A stretch of 64,000 nucleotides of DNA from Phaseolus vulgaris (GCF_000499845.2 NC_023757.2:7040118-7104117); one strand, 5' to 3'. Counted from the first letter of the stretch, positions 11,665-23,482 are shown. Notes: a model not told the origin generated them from the sequence alone. Program-made: numbers and translations.

Positions 11665-13125
11665 TACAGATTCAAAAAATATTCGATGTATACTAATGTT
11701 CTTCTTTGGGAGATTCATTAATACACAAAACATAATGATGCTAATAGTATTAACTTTATTTGACAAGATATATGCATTAACTAGAAACACTTGTTATCTT
11801 TGGATATACAAGCAAAACTAATAACACATACTCACTACCAACAATCATATCCATTAATTATAAGGATAACTAATCAACCTTTGGGTGATCCAAAAAATGT
11901 CTTATAATAATGAATTTCCATTTACCCATATTTAAATAATTTAGCATCCATTCAATAGGTAATTGAAATAAAATTTATCAGTAATCTGAAATTAAATAAA
12001 ACTTAAAGATTTGATCACTTTGGTGATTAAAAAATCTATAATACAAATAATTCCATAAATTATATCATTTATTGAAATAAAATTATTCCATAATTTGGAA
12101 TTAAATAAAACAAAGATTTGATCACTTTGGTGATTACAAATCTATCATACAAATAATTCCAAAATTTTAATTTAAAAAATTAATACATAAAACGGAAAAA
12201 TTAATTTTTCATTCCTCACTTTCAATCAATTAATTAAAATTTAATTTAATGCAAATTAAATTACATTATAACATAATAAAATTTCATTAAAAACTTTAAT
12301 TAAACTTTAATTTAATACAAATTAAATTACACTATAACATAATAAAATTTCATTAAAATCTTTAATTAAAATTTAAGAAAAATATTAATGAAATTGATGG
12401 TGTAAGGGGCAGAGAATTAATGTGACGTAAGTTGCATTTTTAAAAAAAAAAAATTATTCATTACACCACTCGTCCAATTAGAAAAAAAAATTGCTTCTTT
12501 TTCATGAAGCAAAATTGCTTAAGGTGTAGGGAAAAAAGAAAAAAAAATCATACATGCATTAATTATTCATCCTCAACCTTGCCCTCTCACGCACCCTTCT
12601 CAAACCCCAACATGTCCCTTTCGTTCCGTACTCGCTCATGGCCACTCATCGTTGTCGCCACTAGCGCTCCGCACACAACTATTGTCAGCCCAGAACCACC
12701 GTGTCGTCAGCCATGGACCACCGCGCGAAGAGAACCCACTACGCGAACGCCATCCAGGAACCACCGCACGCGAATACCCATCACGCAAACGCTACCCGAA
12801 CCACCGCACGAATAGAACCCACTACGCGAACCACCGCGCTCCTTAACGCTGCGACCACCTGCGTCGTTGGCTTCATATATGGGTTGTGACGAAGATGCGC
12901 GGGCTGACAACGATGTTCACGCATTTGGGTTCACAGGGTGTTGACACCGTTAGTGGCGTTGGGTGCAGGAAGATTAGGGTTTTGTTATTGAGGAATGGAA
13001 ACTTTGATCCATAAACCCTAATTTTAAATTAGGGTTCTTCTTTGGGATTAATTAAATTAGGAACAGAACTAAGGTTCTTAAAATTATGGAAAAACATTAA
13101 TGGAGAATTACAAAATGAGCAACAA
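11665..13125 (-). other. Long leader of the copia element
   Basis: About 1.4 kb lies between the primer-binding site and the first recognisable gag codon. It contains two tandem-type duplications in very AT-rich DNA: units with GATTTGATCACTTTGGTGATTA at about 12005 and 12115, and units with AACATAATAAAATTTCATTA at about 12270 and 12338. It also holds a GC-rich island at about 12570-12900 with repeats of the form CGAACCACCGC. No convincing protein is seen in the island. Confidence 0.6.
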
Positions 13126-13138
13126 GGCTCTAATACCA
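13126..13138 (-). other. Primer-binding site, initiator tRNA-Met type
   Basis: Two bases inside the 5' LTR the minus strand reads TGGTATTAGAGCC, one mismatch from TGGTATCAGAGCC, the usual plant copia site complementary to the 3' end of initiator methionine tRNA. Confidence 0.9.
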
Positions 13139-13140
13139 CA

Positions 13141-13573
13141 TGTAAATTAAAACATGATTATGAATGCATACATTCATGTTCACATATAAATCTTATCATA
13201 TCATGATTCTCACACATATTCATACAATCAAGAAGGAATAGACACTTACCTTGATCCATGAGTGATCCTACTTGAGCAATTACTTTATCTCCTTCGTCCC
13301 AATCTATCTCTTGGCAATTATGTTATTGTCACACACGTTCTTGATGGCTAAAAGTGAGACAACGTTTTTTTGCAGAGACAGAACCCTATTGCTCTTAATT
13401 CCCAATCTCCATTAGATGTAGGTTTTCATTAGGTATCATTAGATATTTATTCTCACGTTAACCAACGGACCCTCTAATTCGATTATTATTATTATTAAAT
13501 CATATTCTGGCCCAAAACCCAAACTAAGTCATGTGAGTCACTTTATAAAAATTAATTTACATAATTTCTTACA
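13141..13573 (-). repeat. 5' LTR of the copia element
   Basis: A 433-bp repeat with intact TG...CA ends (plus strand TGTAAATT...TTCTTACA). It aligns along its length with 6109-6546, and is followed by target duplication CTTAC at 13574-13578. Confidence 0.92.
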
Positions 13574-13578
13574 CTTAC

Positions 13579-14259
13579 TACTTTATATTTTTAATTAGTT
13601 TCTATTAATTTTTTAGAAACTAATTTAAAATTTAAAATATTAGTAGCTAAAATCTTAATAGCTAAATGTAGATACCAATTTAGAAGCTATTTTATAAATT
13701 TTTATTAATAATAGAAATCATTTTAAATATCAACAATTTTTTAATCTCTAAAATATTATCTAATTTAGTTAATATAATGATTAATTATTTTTTATTTTTA
13801 AATTTAATTGTTATTTAATGATTTTTTAATAATGCTACTGTTGATTTTTTTTTTTACTTTTCAGATTCATTATTCTAGAAATTTCCCATATTAGTCATTA
13901 TGAAAAGAGGAGGTGTGGTGAGTTGTAGCATTTTAGATTGGACATTTAGGAAAAATGTTTTGAAATGACTAATTCAGAAATATGTTACAAAACATGTAAT
14001 CCAGAATACTACTTGCTTCATAATGGCGTACGATGTTCTTGCTCTTAAAATACTGTTCTAGAAGGTTTCCAAAATGGTCTTTTGAAACATTTCATTGTTC
14101 CATAATGTTCTATCTAAAAATCAAAATTTATGTTCTGAAAGTGTGAACACAAAGGTAAGATTTTCTCTATTTTTGTGAAATCTCGTGTTATTTAATTCAA
14201 AGTGCAAAATCTAAGCTTTATAGCCATACAATTAAAGATGGGAAAAATTGATTCTACAC
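13579..14259. other. AT-rich intergenic DNA
   Basis: No coding region or clear repeat unit is seen between the two copia elements. Part of it, up to an unknown point, may be the 3' LTR of the element that begins at 14411. Confidence 0.4.
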
Positions 14260-14442
14260 CCACTAACTCCACATATGAATTTGTGGGTGGTTTCTTAAAT
14301 GCATGACACCTAATTCCCAAATAATAGGTGGTTTCCTAAATGCATGACACATGATCCCTAAATAATAGGTAACCGCTAAACAAAACAGAAAAATACATTT
14401 ATTTGCTAACAATTCCCTCCCTTAAACTAGATGCAGTGACAT

Positions 14443-14877
14443 TTAGTTTATGTCTGAAGCTTCCAACATACCCAACATCCTACGCAGCTTTGAGAATTGT
14501 TCTAACTTGAGTGGCTTGGTCATTATATCAGCAACCTGAGTCTGTGAACTGCAGTAATTTAATTTGATAGTTCCATCTTTCACTAAGTCTCTTATAAAAT
14601 GGAATTTAATATCTATATGTTTGCTCCTCCCATGAAACATTGGATTCTTTGATAATTGTATCGTGGAATTGTTGTCATAGAAAATCAATATGTTTTTCTG
14701 TTCTTCAAGGCCCAACTTCTCCAACACCCTTTTAATCCAAATACATTAACACGTACAAGATGCAGCAGTTATATACTCTACTTCTGTGGTGGATAATGTG
14801 ACCACTGGTTGTTTCTTTGAGGACCACGAGACTGCTCTAGAGCCAAATCAAAATACAAATCTAGAGGTGTTTCTTCT
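14443..14877 (-). pseudogene. Copia RNase H region
   Basis: The open part 14443-14727 includes FYDNNSTIQLSKNPMFHGRS and the block HIDIKFHFIRDLVKDGTIKL, then IMTKPLK, all standard for the copia RNase H C-terminus. The upstream stretch to about 14877 reads as the remaining RNase H with stop codons. Confidence 0.85.
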
Positions 14878-14878
14878 A

Positions 14879-15850
14879 TCATCTATATCTCCAGCAAAAT
14901 TCACTGTCAGAATATGCTACAATCTTTGCGTTTTCCCCTTTCTTGTAGTAAATACCTAGTTCAGTTGTTCCTTTCAAGTACCTTAATATTGTTTTGGCTG
15001 CAAACCAGTGAGATTCAGTGGGACTAGACATAAACCTGCTAATCAAACTTACTCCATACATTAAATCAGGCCGAGTTGCATTCAAATACATAAGACTACC
15101 AACTACTTGTTTGAACAAAGTTGCATCAACCTTGGTTCCTGCATCATTTTTTGACAATCTTGTGCCAGGAACAATTGGATTCTTGACTGCATTACAGTTT
15201 TCCATGTCAAACCGTGTCAATACTACTTATTTGAACAAAGTTGCATCAACCTTGGTTCCTGCATCATTTTTTGACAATCTTGTGCCAGGAACAATTGGAT
15301 TCTTGACTGCATTACAATTTTCCATGTCAAATCGTGTCAATACTTCGTGAGCATATTTCTTCTGACATATGAAGATTCCATTTGAATTCTACATAACTTC
15401 AATACCAAGAAAGTACCTCATTTTGCCTAAATCTGACATATCAAAATTTGTCATCATGGATCTTCTAAACTCATCTCACATACTTCCATCATTTCCAATG
15501 TATATTAAGTCATCAACATAAAGACTTACAATTAGAATTTTACCTCCCTCCTTTGATTTTGTGAACAGTGTATGTTCACAAAGGCATCTATCAAATCCAT
15601 TTTGAACAAAATAAGCTTCTATTTTGTTGTACTAAGCTCTCGGTGCTTGTTTAAGGCCATAAAGTGCCTTTTTTAATTTGTACACTTTCTCTTCTTCACC
15701 CTTTCTCACAAAACCATTTGGTTGTTGCACATAGATATCCTCTTTAAGGTTACCATGAAGAAAGGCACTCTTCACATCTAGCTGAAACACATTCCAGCTA
15801 TATTGTGCTGCTATAGCAAGTATTAAGTGAATTGTGTCAAGTCTAGCCAC
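14879..15850 (-). pseudogene. Copia reverse transcriptase with 120-bp in-frame duplication
   Basis: The RT is spread over several frames: [20 protein letters not shown] and [15 protein letters not shown] at 15632-15850, the catalytic SLYVDDLIYIG near 15500, and GSLMYLNATRPDLMYGVSLI in 14879-15220. A 120-bp unit containing codons for MSNRVNT/NPIVPGTRLSKND-type sequence occurs twice in tandem (15104-15223, 15224-15343) with only a few mismatches. The duplication preserves frame but would disturb the RT fold. Confidence 0.85.
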
Positions 15851-15862
15851 CAGGGCAAATAA

Positions 15863-16440
15863 CTATGTGTAATCCACTCCATATTGTTGCACATACCCTT
15901 TAGCTACTAACCTGGCTTTGAACTTGTCAATTGCTCCAGTCTCTTTAAAATTAGTTTTGAAGATCCATTTGACTCCAATTGGATTTACTCCTTTTGACAG
16001 ATCAGTTAGCTCCCAAGTCATGTTTTTCTCTATTGATTCCATCCCTTTCATCATTGCATTTCTCCACTTCTCACTCTTAACAGCTTCCTCAAATGAGATT
16101 GGATCATTCTCAATTACCATCATTACATTTAGGCCATTATCATCTGATAAACCTTTTCCTCTTTCGTAATCTTTCATCCAAACTGGTTCTGCCCTACTCC
16201 TTCTAACCCTCACTTCAACTAGAGTCTCATAATTAATAATATGAGAGTCATTAGAATAAGTATCAGTACTTGCAGAACTATTCTCAACATCTTCATTTCT
16301 ATCCTCGATTTCTTGAGCATCAATACTTTCCACAACGTTTTCTTCAGACTGCTCTTCAGAATCACTCACATACTCTTCATTATCTTCCAACTTTAGAATA
16401 TCTTATTGATGTTCTTTTGTATTCTGTTTCCAATTCCAAC
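15863..16440 (-). pseudogene. Copia integrase-RT linker and RT N-terminus
   Basis: An acidic, Ser/Glu-rich spacer is followed by RVRRSRAEPVWMKDYERG, EEAVKSEKWRNAMMKGMESI, NPIGVKWIFKTNFKETG and FKARLVAKGYVQQYGVDYT. The last blocks are the copia RT start. It is separated from the rest of RT by a stop after VDYT. Confidence 0.85.
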
Positions 16441-16504
16441 CCTTTTATTCCTAAAAGATCACATCTTTGCTGATTAAAACCTTGTTATTGATGGGATCAA
16501 ACAA

Positions 16505-17467
16505 TCAATATGCCTTTGATTCATCACTTACTCCTAGGAGAACACATTTCTTGCTTTTATCATCCAGTTTTACTTTATGTTGATATGATACATGAACATG
16601 AGCCAAACATCTAAATACTCGAAAGTAATCAACATTAGGCTTCACTCCACTCCATACTTCTTCAGGAGTTTTGTTTTGTACAGCTACTGTAGGACTTCTA
16701 TTGAGAATATGAACATACCACCTTGTAGCTTCAGCCCAAAATATTTTAGGCACTTGTTTTTCAATCAGCATAGAGCGCACCATGTTCATAATCGTTATGT
16801 TCTTCCTCTCAACAACTCCATTTTTCTGAGATGTGTAGGGTACCATCAACTGCCTATGTATGCCATGAATTTTACAAAATTCACCAAATTCATTTGAAGT
16901 GAATTCACCTCCTTTATTTGTCCTCAAACTTCCAATGCTGACACCTGCTTCCTTTTCAGCCAGCACCTTGAACCTTTTAAAGAATGAAAAATTTTCTGAT
17001 TTTTTATTCAAGAAATAAAGCCAAATTTTCGAAGAGTAATCATCTATGAAACTCAGAATTTACCTCTTGTTGCTGCTTGACATTGGGTTGATAGGTCCAC
17101 ATATGTTTGCATGCACAAGTTGAAGTTTGTTTGATGCTCTCCATATACTTTTCTTAGGCATAGACTTTTGGTGTTGTTTCCCAGCCAAACAATGCGTACA
17201 GATCTCTCTTGAAACGGTGATAGTAGGCAGTCCATTCACCATTTGTTTGGAGGAAAGTGTCTTCAAACCACTGTAGCTTAAATGACCAAATTGGTTGTGC
17301 CAAAGCTGTGATCCTTCCTCTAGTTCCATTTGAAAACATTTTGAATTCAAAGGTGCCTGGGTAGCTGTTAGTGCAAACATCATATTTCCTTTCATATCTA
17401 TTTTCAAAATTTGTCCTCTTTCCGAGTGAGAGACTTTACACTTCCCGTTCTGAATTAGTATAAACAA
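16505..17467 (-). pseudogene. Copia integrase
   Basis: Two overlapping frames carry LWHNQFGHLSYSGLKTLSS with THCLAGKQHQ (zinc-binding HHCC region), then SLRTNKGGEFTSNEFGEFC, SQKNGVVERKN and IFWAEATRWYVHILNRSPT, ending in the VFRCLAHVHV and KKCVLLGVSDESKAY C-terminal blocks. A frame break lies near 17050. In SLRTNKGG the catalytic Asp normally found in LRTDxGGE is Asn, so the core is mutated. Confidence 0.85.
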
Positions 17468-17485
17468 GCATTTCTCTTGGAGTTG

Positions 17486-17978
17486 TCATATGCTTAGCAA
17501 ATGCTTCGTCAGTTCTGGAACGTAGTATACATGTGAGATTACATGTGTGACTCCATCAACATTCAACCGAACACTTCCTTTCCCCATTACAAATATTTGA
17601 GTGTCATTGCCAAGTTTTACTGCATGTCTAAAGTTCTCATCTATTTCTGAGAACCAATTTTTGTTACCACTCATGTGGTTACTGCACCTAGAGTCAAGAA
17701 ACCATTCCTTTGTTTTCCCTTGCTTAAAATCAAGAGAAGTCATTAGCAAGAGTTCATACTCTTGATCTATCTTATCTTCCACCTCAACATAATTTATTTT
17801 TTCTCCCAGGTAGGACATTCATATTGGAAATGTCCATGTTTGTGACACTTGAAACATTCAATTTCAGCTTTGTTGATTGTCTCCCTCTTCCTCTGCCACG
17901 AAAAGAACCTCTTCCTCTTCCTCCCCTATCTTCATATGTAATCTGTAGTGCTAGTTCCTCCTCTACATGAAAAACCAT
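17486..17978 (-). pseudogene. Copia nucleocapsid and protease
   Basis: The protease frame has WFLDSRCSNHMSG, where the usual DSGCSNHM has Gly changed to Arg next to the active Asp. Just upstream is an intact zinc knuckle, ECFKCHKHGHFQYEC (CX2CX4HX4C), near 17810-17860, preceded by an Arg/Gly-rich segment (GGRGRGSFRGRGRGR). Knuckle and protease are in different frames. Confidence 0.85.
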
Positions 17979-17999
17979 CCTTTGCTCATTAACTAAAAG

Positions 18000-18582
18000 A
18001 CTACTCTACAGTTCATCGATTGTCATAGTGTCCAAATTGTTGGATTCTTCAATTGAGCACCCAACATAATTAAATTTCAGGGTCATGGACCGTAATATTT
18101 TTGCACCAATAATTTCCTCTGGCATGCATTCTCCACACGCCTTCATACTTTTAGAAATTTCAAGGTGCGGGCAAAGTATTCATTCACCGTTTCATCTTCC
18201 TTCATTTGTTCAAATTCTCGAAGCAAAGCTTGCAATTGTGCTCTTTTCACCCTTGTGGACCCTTGAAATTTTTTTCTCAGAGTCCCAAATGTCTTTGGAT
18301 GTATCATCATTGAGGATAGTATCTAAAATTTCACGATCGATGGCTTGATACAGATAGTTCTTTATCTTCAAGTCTTTCGGCTTTTGTTCTTCCATGGCCT
18401 TGAGTTCAGCTTCTAGCTTCTGACGTAGTTGTTTTATTTGTAACAACCGAGATCCCATTCTCTACCAAATGTCAATACTCCTTAGAGCGAAGAAAGTTCT
18501 CCATGAGTTTTTCCCAATGATCATAATGCCCATCAAATATAGGGTTGCAGGTTGCACATTTGTTGTTGTTCAATTTTGTCAT
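18000..18582 (-). pseudogene. Copia gag
   Basis: From an ATG at 18580-18582 the translation reads MTKLNNNKCATCNPIFDGHY, then WEKLMENFLRSKEY, the common gag start FDGHYDxWxxLMENFLRSKEYW, with a TGA where the next Trp is expected. The later frame 18210-18458 holds LYQAIDREILDTILNDDTSK and DIWDS. Frameshifts break it at least twice. Confidence 0.82.
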
Positions 18583-18636
18583 GTTCCTTCTTCTTTTCAA
18601 TAGAGAGAATTGCTGGTTTATATTTTTTTAAATTGA

Positions 18637-18720
18637 ACACTTTACGAATACGTATCCTACGAGTGTCGATATTCAATACGTGTATCCGACACCGACATGT
18701 CATTTAAGAGAAATTTCTGA
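18637..18720 (-). repeat. Copy of a repeat also found inverted at 4536-4625
   Basis: The minus strand reads TCTTAAATGACATGTCGG, then GTGTCGGATACACG and GTAGGATACGTATTCG. The plus strand at 4536-4625 has the matching order TCTTAAATGATGTG, GTGTCGGATACTC and GTAGGATACGTATCC. It abuts the broken 5' end of the second copia element. Confidence 0.6.
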
Positions 18721-21250
18721 ATTTCATAGGCAGATATCCAAGTAATGTTACCAACAACCAAATTACACAACAACAACAAAAAAAATTAGCTTCGAAATGT
18801 TATAATTACCAACAGTAATGTTAATTGATGGAATTTGAGTTGGTATAATTAAGAATTTTCTCAACTATAATTGAATATCACTTTTTTTCATATTTTTATT
18901 TAGATATTAGAAAACATATTAATCAAATTATCAATAATTTGTATTTAAAGTGAAATATGTAATAAATCTTAACTCAAGAGTTCAATAAGCAATTGTTTTT
19001 TAAAAATAACTCTTTTAAAAGATAAATAATAAAAGGTAAAATAAATGAAAAAAATTATTGAATTAGAAGAGTGTCACGGAAAAACAAGACTGAAGAGAGA
19101 GAAGAATGACAAAATCAAAAAGCGCGTGATTTCCTTTTTTTTAATATCAAATTTACTTTTCGAGTTAAATTAAATATGTGTTTATGTTTGATAAATGATT
19201 ATTTTACATTTTGTCCCTAATAAATTCTGTGAACGTTTTCATCCTTAATAATGATTTTATTTTAGTTTTAGTTTCTAAAGCTATATAATTTTTTTTATTG
19301 TTCAAAATACCATCTATACCCTTTTTTAGACAAAAAACAAAATACAAAATTTATTAAGAAGAGAAAATATTTAAAAAAATAAAATCTAATAATTTATTCG
19401 GAAGAAAAAACATATCTAAGCCATAACTTTTTATTATTTTTTAACCATTTTACACTTTGACCTCTAAACTTTTCATATATGTACTGTAACCTTTATACTA
19501 TTTTTTTTCAACTTTTGCCCAGTATTTTTTGCCTTTTAATCTTTTATATTGCTAATAAGTCCTTGAACCTTTTAATATTCACAAAAACACTGAACCTCTT
19601 TCAAGTAATTTTATAAGGATCAAACACGTATTAAAAAAAAATAGACATCTACAACATGACTCAATTTGGAGGATTAACAATTACTAGAACAATTCAATTT
19701 AGAGAGGAGAAACCAAAATTAAAGCATAAATAGAAGGACTCAATTCAACAATAAACAGAAAAAAATAATTCGAAATGGATAAAATCTAGACACATGTAAG
19801 AAAAAGCACACAAAACCCTCAATATTAATCTCATAGATCAAATCCCAAAGGATGAAAACTCTTTTATATGATCTCATATTAATTTATATTTTTTTTATCA
19901 GGAAAAAAAAACATACATACGTATTGTGTCGTATTCAATTTTTTCATATATTTTAGTACTTTGAAAAATTAGTCATAACCGTTGAAAATTGATAAAGTTC
20001 AAATTAAAAAAAAAATCAAATATAGAAACCAAGTGAAGTCATTAAAGAGATCCAAACGAACCAAATTTTTTTTATGTAAGTCAAAAAATAACTATTTATG
20101 GTTGGCTACGAAACCCGGACCAATTGGGTTGAACTGACTATACATCATGTTTAGTGAGCGGTTTAATCATTGTGTCTCTTTTATAATCTCTATTTAAAGA
20201 TATCATTGTACTTGTAATTGGTGTGCAACAGGACAAAAATGAAAACCTAATAGTTATTTATTGCAGTTGGGAACTGAACCACGTTAAATGTTGTGTTGTT
20301 TATTTTCTACAGTTGATTCGTGATTGTATGTTGCTTCCGCGTGAGTTTTTTTCCATCATTTATATCATAAAATTAAAAATAATTTGAATTATTGAACAAA
20401 GTTACATAATCCAACAAGCTATCTATTAAGCAAGCAGCATATAATCCACATAATAGGATCTATTTGTACAAACATAATAATAATTACAAAAGATTCAACA
20501 AAACCCAGTATTACACAACATTCCCAATCTAAGAATTAACTCAAAATTAGCTTCAAGTATCAAAAGAAAAGAAGTTAACTTGTTCGTGTAAATTATTCAT
20601 ATAGTATTATTTAAAGGTATTAATATTTTTAGCCTATAATTAAACATTTAAAAAATATTAATTTAACAATTAGATAGTGAACAAAATTATCAATTAATAA
20701 TTTTGATAGGATAAAATCTAATTTTAAAATTATTTCATTTTAATATTAAAATTTATAATCTCATATGCACATTCAAATAACAAGATGACACGTTTTATAC
20801 AAGCATGTTTTTTGGAATGGAAAAAATATTACAACCTTGTGAAACGTAAAGAGACATAATTATTGAATGTCCCATACCATGTGCAGACTCGGGTGGCTTT
20901 CGTTTTAGCCGGCAAAATTTGACTTTCATCTGATGTGGTTTGCAATGATTGATTCACCACAAGGTGTTGTTGCAACTTGGGTGCATAACTAGGTCTTTAT
21001 CCAAAACACCCAAAAAAAGGAACATCCTTTAATTAATTATTTATTATTCAATTTGTATAATAATATAATATGCTAAAAAAATTACATTCAATCCTTCATG
21101 ATTACTTCTCTTAAACCATCACACTTTTATTGTTAGTTTATCTGGAATGTATGCACTTACTGTTCTGATAAGATAAACAGAAAGAAAGAATTTGCATAGC
21201 TCCAAAAAAAAGGGTTCATGAGAGAGAAGCATTTCACTGATCCAGTTCAG
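18721..21250. other. AT-rich intergenic DNA upstream of the MYB gene
   Basis: I see no gene, no LTR pair and no clear terminal repeats. The last few hundred bases are presumably the promoter of the MYB gene. Confidence 0.5.
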
Positions 21251-21254
21251 TACC

Positions 21255-21262
21255 TATATATA
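21255..21262 (+). promoter_or_regulatory. Probable TATA box of the MYB gene
   Basis: TATATATA within CCTATATATAGACCC lies about 115 bases before a good splice donor (AAAG|GTAATA at 21374/21375). Start of transcription is expected near 21290. Confidence 0.6.
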
Positions 21263-21289
21263 GACCCATACAGCTTTATTTGACTCTTT

Positions 21290-23482
21290 TCTGTGTGTAA
21301 CAGTCTTTCTGAGCTGAAGGTAGTTAGCATAAAAAGGATTGAAGCAAGCAAGCACTCCAAGAAGGAAGATAAAGGTAATACCTTGGCTTCATTATTTTTC
21401 ACAAACTCTCCTAATTCATTGCAATCAATTTAAATCTTTTTCTGCTGCTTATTATGCTCTCGTATCCTATGTTATGCTATGATTGTTACTTTGCCTCATC
21501 ATTTCCAATTTTTTATTCTTGTTGGAATGTGAAAAATAAAGCAAAAGGGGTTAAAAAAGATTCATTCTTTCTCTCTCTAACTTTCCTTTTGGTTTATTCC
21601 TCAATCTTTTCTTTCTCTCTCTTCATCTTGTATCATCATCTGTCAGATATTAATGCGCCCTGCAGATTCCTGTGGGTTGCAACTTGGGTTCTGGCTTTTT
21701 CAATCCCCGCTGTCCTATTTGTGGCAAAGCTGTTGTTGAGATGGGACCAATTGTGACCCTTCTTCCATCTCTTTCTGGTATCTAAGGATAACCCTCAATG
21801 TCATTAATGATTTCCTAGTTCTGCCCTTAACAGATTCTTACCCAGTTAAGGCTTTTAATCTTAAATCTGGTTCTCTTCTGCTTTTCCTTTTTTTTTCTTC
21901 TTAATATCTATATTATCTTTATCTTCCTTTGTTGGGATAATTGTCAATTTCATTTTATTTTTTAAATAGGCTAAAGTTAATTCTAAAATCAAAATGAAAT
22001 ATTTTTGAAAATTATATGAATTTTCTTTTCCACCAAAAAATTTGAAGAAACAAGGGACAGAGTCTTTCACAATCAGAAATAGGTTTTTAACTTTTTACTT
22101 GACTGTCAATTATATCAGTTAAATGGTGTTAAAGACAGACTTAGGTTGGTTAGTTAGAGAGTCAGAAGCCTGAGAATGCTCGCTGTACCTTTGGCCAACT
22201 ATGCTGTTGAGGGATTAGTTACTACTAATCACTTTTAGCTCATAAAAAAAAGCATAGCAATACCTCAACTGAAGGGAATCAACCGTTTATGTTACTGTTC
22301 CAAGGTAAGTTGAATTGGGTTACTAGGTTTTTTTATCAAAATGTTGAGATTGAAGTTGTTTTGCTTACTCTTGCAAGGTTTTTTATTGATAGCCAAGATG
22401 GAAATAAAGACCTAAACTCATTTGATAATCACTATAATGTTCTTATAAATAACCCTTTGGTCTTTCTGAAACTTCAACTTTAGAATGCTTAGAGTGTTTG
22501 TGCAACCGTTACATTAAAAGAAACTCATTTCCATCTCAATGAAACAAAAGACTTGTACGTTTAGTGCATAGGAAAGTGAGAAGCTTTGTTTGAAGACTCT
22601 GAAACGGTAATCCAGACAAGTACTTAAAGATGCAGGTTGGACCTTGATTTGGTCTTCAGGGTAGGCTTTGAACTTAAAGTGATGTAGCAAGAATAAAAAA
22701 CAAAATACGAGGGCATTGAATGTGTTCAGTGAATGTGAGATTTACATCGGTTATAGGTTTTAGTTATGGTGGTGGAAAGATATATTTCTGTGGTCCTGTG
22801 CTGTTAAAACTGTTCTTATCAGTAGAGCTATGGATAATCTATTTTTCCTTTTTGCATATGAAATATAGTAATTTAAATGCTTTTGTTATTATCAATTATA
22901 GATTTCTCGGTTTTTCTACTTTGTTTATTTATGAATTGTCTCTTTCGTATATTAGAAATCCAGAGCCCTAATTACCATCTCATTGACTGACATCACATCA
23001 ATGTCCATATTTTCACTTCCCTTAAAATGCCAAGTATTGCATCTTTGTATTAATGATTATCAGATTTTTCTCATGCCCTAACTGTACTTTGTTGCCTTTT
23101 CATTCATTAATAGGTAAACAATTCACAAGAGTCCAGTTTTTCAATTCTGAAGCAAAATCACCACTGAAATTTTACATACCTCAGTGTTTGGGATTGAGTT
23201 GGTATTGAACTCTGTTCTGCTTCGTGGCATTTTCTGTCTCTGTTGATTCTACTCCAGGACTGGAACTTATTCCAACATATCTGCTCCAATAGTTTAGCAT
23301 AAGATCAAAGTAATATTAAGGTACTCTTCAAAGAAATAAACTAGATCCATTATTCCCATGAAACAAACCAGTGTGTTTGTGGAATTTAAGGTGTGCGCTT
23401 GACGTAGATTGTTGAACTATTAAATAGAAACCTTTCCTCTCCTTTTGAAACAAATCTCAGTAGTTGATTTAAACAAGACTAG
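21290..23482 (+). other. 5' UTR and leader intron of the MYB gene
   Basis: A first non-coding exon of about 85 bases ends at 21374 with donor GTAATA. The probable acceptor is CTCAG at 23456-23460, giving a 2,086-bp leader intron; an alternative AG lies directly before the ATG at 23483. Small open frames in between are not supported as genes. Intermediate UTR exons cannot be excluded. Confidence 0.5.

Larger units (their letters stand above)
6109..13573 (-). mobile_element. Ty1/copia retrotransposon, near complete, defective
   Basis: Two direct repeats of about 435 bp (6109-6546 and 13141-13573) bound the element, and a perfect 5-bp target duplication CTTAC lies at 6104-6108 and 13574-13578. 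Between the repeats, on the minus strand, gag, protease, integrase, reverse transcriptase and RNase H follow in copia order. A primer-binding site next to the 5' LTR and a purine tract next to the 3' LTR fix the orientation. The pol frame is broken by stops, a frameshift in a T run, and a 1,024-bp solo LTR inserted at 8972-9995. The 5' leader (about 11660-13125) is unusually long. The element cannot be autonomous. Confidence 0.93.
14260..18600 (-). mobile_element. Second Ty1/copia retrotransposon, truncated at its 5' end
   Basis: On the minus strand, gag, nucleocapsid, protease, integrase, RT and RNase H occur in order from 18582 to 14443. Next to the RNase H end is a purine tract (AAGGGAGGGAAT) followed by TGTTAGCAAATAAATG, so the 3' LTR starts at 14411 and runs towards lower coordinates. 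Its U3 holds a 41-bp tandem repeat (14286-14368). No matching LTR is visible upstream of gag: after about 18600 the sequence changes to an unrelated repeat. The frame carries many stops and shifts plus a 120-bp internal duplication in RT. It is defective and of a different family from the 6109-13573 element. Confidence 0.85.

Noticed and set aside
12504..12910. Overlapping open frames of 60-103 codons in a GC-rich island
   Set aside because: They exist in several frames at once because of repeats and high GC, and lie in a retrotransposon leader.
21454..22971. Open frames of 64-100 codons before the MYB start
   Set aside because: They fall in the predicted leader intron and have no recognisable domain; low-complexity hydrophobic translations fit AT-rich DNA.
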